A stretch of 64,000 bases of DNA from Gloeopeniophorella convolvens (taxonomy: Eukaryota; Basidiomycota; Agaricomycetes; Russulales). The notes beneath the pieces are model-generated. The model was not told where the DNA came from and ran no database searches. It saw only the letters and a list, made by a program, of their open reading frames with translations. Shown here in pieces: positions 62,263 to 64,000 of this stretch. The stretch's first letter is position 1; each line of letters begins with the position of its first letter. The stretch covers positions 420,863 through 484,862 of the forward strand of contig WTXD01000019.1 in NCBI GenBank assembly GCA_022496205.1, given 5' to 3'. Made by a program: the position numbers and the translations under genes.

Positions 62263-64000
62263 ATGCCCAAGCGCGCAATCCGCCCTGTCGTGCAACACAG
62301 TTGCCCATTCTGTCGGAAGTTCTTTCCAATGGACGGCCGCCTCAAAGGCCATATTCAAAACTGTGTTTCATGTAGAGAGCAATGGTTCGCCCGCTTGACT
62401 GCAGCTCAGCCTGTCTACCCAGAGGAGCCAGCCCCGCCGATACTGACCGACGACTTCGTGCGGGGACCCTCGCCCGACTTCCCTATATTTCAACCTCCCC
62501 GCCCCTGCCACAAGAGGCTGTTCCTCCTCGCGCGCGTCCCTATAGTCGTTATGTCGAGAAATTTCCTGGACCTGTAGGCCAAATTATAGGCAAGGCCGAG
62601 ACTCAGTTCGAGTGCATGCTGCGAGAACAGCGCGCGCATGACATACCTCCGTGGCATCCTTTTGCTACGCTTGAAGAGTGGGAGCTCGCGCGCTGGGTTG
62701 TGAAGAACGTGGGTCAGGCCAAAGCGGACAGCCTACTGCAGCAACCTTTAGTGCGTCATTGATTCATGATGCAGCCAGGACTCATGCTTATCCTGCCCTG
62801 ATGATGGACCAGCTGAACTCCCGCCTCAATCCTTCGTTTCACAATAGTTACTCTCTCTCGAAGATGATAGACGCGCTTCTGACCGGTCCATCCTGGACTT
62901 GCGAGCTCGTGAACGTGAAAGGCGATCGCATTGGCGAGGATGGGAAGCCCATGGAAAGCAACTTGGAGTTATGGATGCGCGATCCCCTCGAATGCATACG
63001 AGAGTTGATGGGTAACCCTGCATTCCGTGACGTCATCTCCTATGCTCCCGAGCGCGTCTATGAAGATGAGACGGGTACTCAACGCCTCTACGACGAGATG
63101 TGGACAGGGGACTGGTGGTGGAACACTCAGGTGCGCTTTTGAACTTTGAGTTGATAATAAGACTTCTCACCTTTTCCGTGTAGTTGAAGCTCCCCCCTGG
63201 GGCAGTTGTCGCGCCCGTTATCTTGTCTTCTGACAAGACCAGCCTTTCGCAACACAGCGGGGACAAGGAAGCTTGGCCTGTGTATCTTACTATTGGCAAT
63301 ATTGCGAAGGACGTACGCTGCAAGCCATCGTCTCGCGCAATGGTCTTGATCGGTTATCTCCCGGTGTCGAAGATGGAGATGTTCACGACAGATACACGCT
63401 CTGCGGCTCGTTATCGCCTTTACCATTACTGCATGGCTCAACTGTTGAAGACCTTGGTTCGCGCGGGCTCCGAAGGCGTCGACATGACATGCCCCGATGG
63501 CTTCGTTCGTCGGATCTTTCCCATCCTTGCTGCTTATATCGCCGACTACCCTGAGCAATGCCTGATTGCATGTTGCAGACAGAATACTTGTCCGATCTGC
63601 CCCGTAGAACCCAAGAAACGCGGTGAACCCCTTCATCCTAACTTCCGAGATCCTCTGCAAACACTATCAGACATCCGCGCGCACATTAGAGGCGAAGACT
63701 CCACCCGGTTTAAAGCTCACAATCTGCGTCCTATCTTCTCCCCGTTCTGGCACAATCTTCCACACGCAAACATCCATACCTGCATCACCCCCGATATTCT
63801 CCATCAGTTGCACAAAGGCGTCTTCAAGGATCATCTAGTCAAGTGGTGCACTGACCTCATAGGCGACGATGAGATTGACTCTCGTTTTGAGCGGATGACT
63901 GACTTCCCTGGACTCCGCCAATTCGCATCTGGTATCTCCACCGTTTCGCAATGGACTGGAACAGAGTACCAGGAGATGGAGCGTGTGTTTATTGGAGTCC
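62263..64000 (+). CDS. Plavaka/KDZ-type DNA transposase, 3' end beyond the window
   Basis: This is the transposase of a large cut-and-paste element abundant in mushrooms. The start at 62263 is MPKRAIRPVVQHSCPFCRKF, with a C2HC zinc finger (C-x2-C, then H-x4-C in GHIQNC). After a frame break near 62500 it continues ARPYSRYVEKFPGPVGQIIG, FATLEEWELARWVVKN, then an intron (62751-62812), LNPSFHNSYSLSKMIDALLT, TCELVNVKGD and MWTGDWWWNTQ, and an intron (63131-63183). The catalytic region starts LPPGAVVAPVILSSDKTSLS (first acidic residue), with the conserved TIGNIAKDVRCKPSSRAMVL and ADYPEQCLIACCRQNTCPIC. A second Asp lies in CITPDILHQLHKGVFKDHLV. The third catalytic residue lies beyond the window. 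The one-base frame break at the CCCCGCCCC tract suggests this copy is damaged. Confidence 0.82.

Overview
The window is nuclear DNA of a filamentous basidiomycete, most likely an Agaricomycete. The genes are compact, broken by many 45-75 bp introns, and closely packed on both strands. The proteins read as basidiomycete housekeeping orthologs, and two families typical of Agaricomycetes are present (a DUF6532 protein and a Plavaka/KDZ-type transposase). I cannot name the species. Coordinates of split genes run from start codon to stop codon and include introns; they come from reading splice signals and protein continuity by eye.

Layout. 1-13.3 kb: the 5' end of an unidentified gene, ORC4, the Mediator subunit MED20, a Pro/Ser-rich unknown, an NDR/Cbk1 kinase, a PX/DUF3818 (Lec1-like) protein and a short unknown. 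13.9-17.9 kb: a GNAT acetyltransferase and a decayed tandem copy of it, with three TA-flanked short inverted-repeat elements, two of them nested inside the decayed copy. 18.4-33 kb: ribosomal protein eS12, SKI8, VPS41, a small membrane protein, an intracellular GH3 beta-glucosidase, CHS5 and CDK8/SSN3. 33-48.5 kb: RPD3 histone deacetylase, a free-standing SRA-YDG protein, an NCS2 purine permease, a NUP42-like nucleoporin, MLH3, an RTC3-like SBDS-domain protein, an intron-containing tRNA-Ser(GCT) and a URH1-like nucleoside hydrolase. 48.6-58.3 kb: a Bni1-type formin and MCM6. 58.3-64 kb: a gene-poor, repeat-bearing stretch, a DUF6532 gene, and head-to-head with it a Plavaka-type transposase that runs off the window end.

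The core genes serve replication and repair (ORC4, MCM6, MLH3), transcription and chromatin (MED20, CDK8, RPD3, SRA protein), polarity and trafficking (Cbk1, formin, CHS5, VPS41) and RNA handling (SKI8, NUP42). This is ordinary eukaryotic gene order, not an operon. Several pairs share short divergent promoters: ORC4/MED20, eS12/SKI8, VPS41/membrane protein, CDK8/RPD3 and NUP42/MLH3.

The least ordinary parts are the GNAT locus with its nested TA elements, the tRNA-Ser with a palindromic intron, the RPD3/SRA neighbourhood, and the DUF6532-Plavaka block, which may be one mobile unit.
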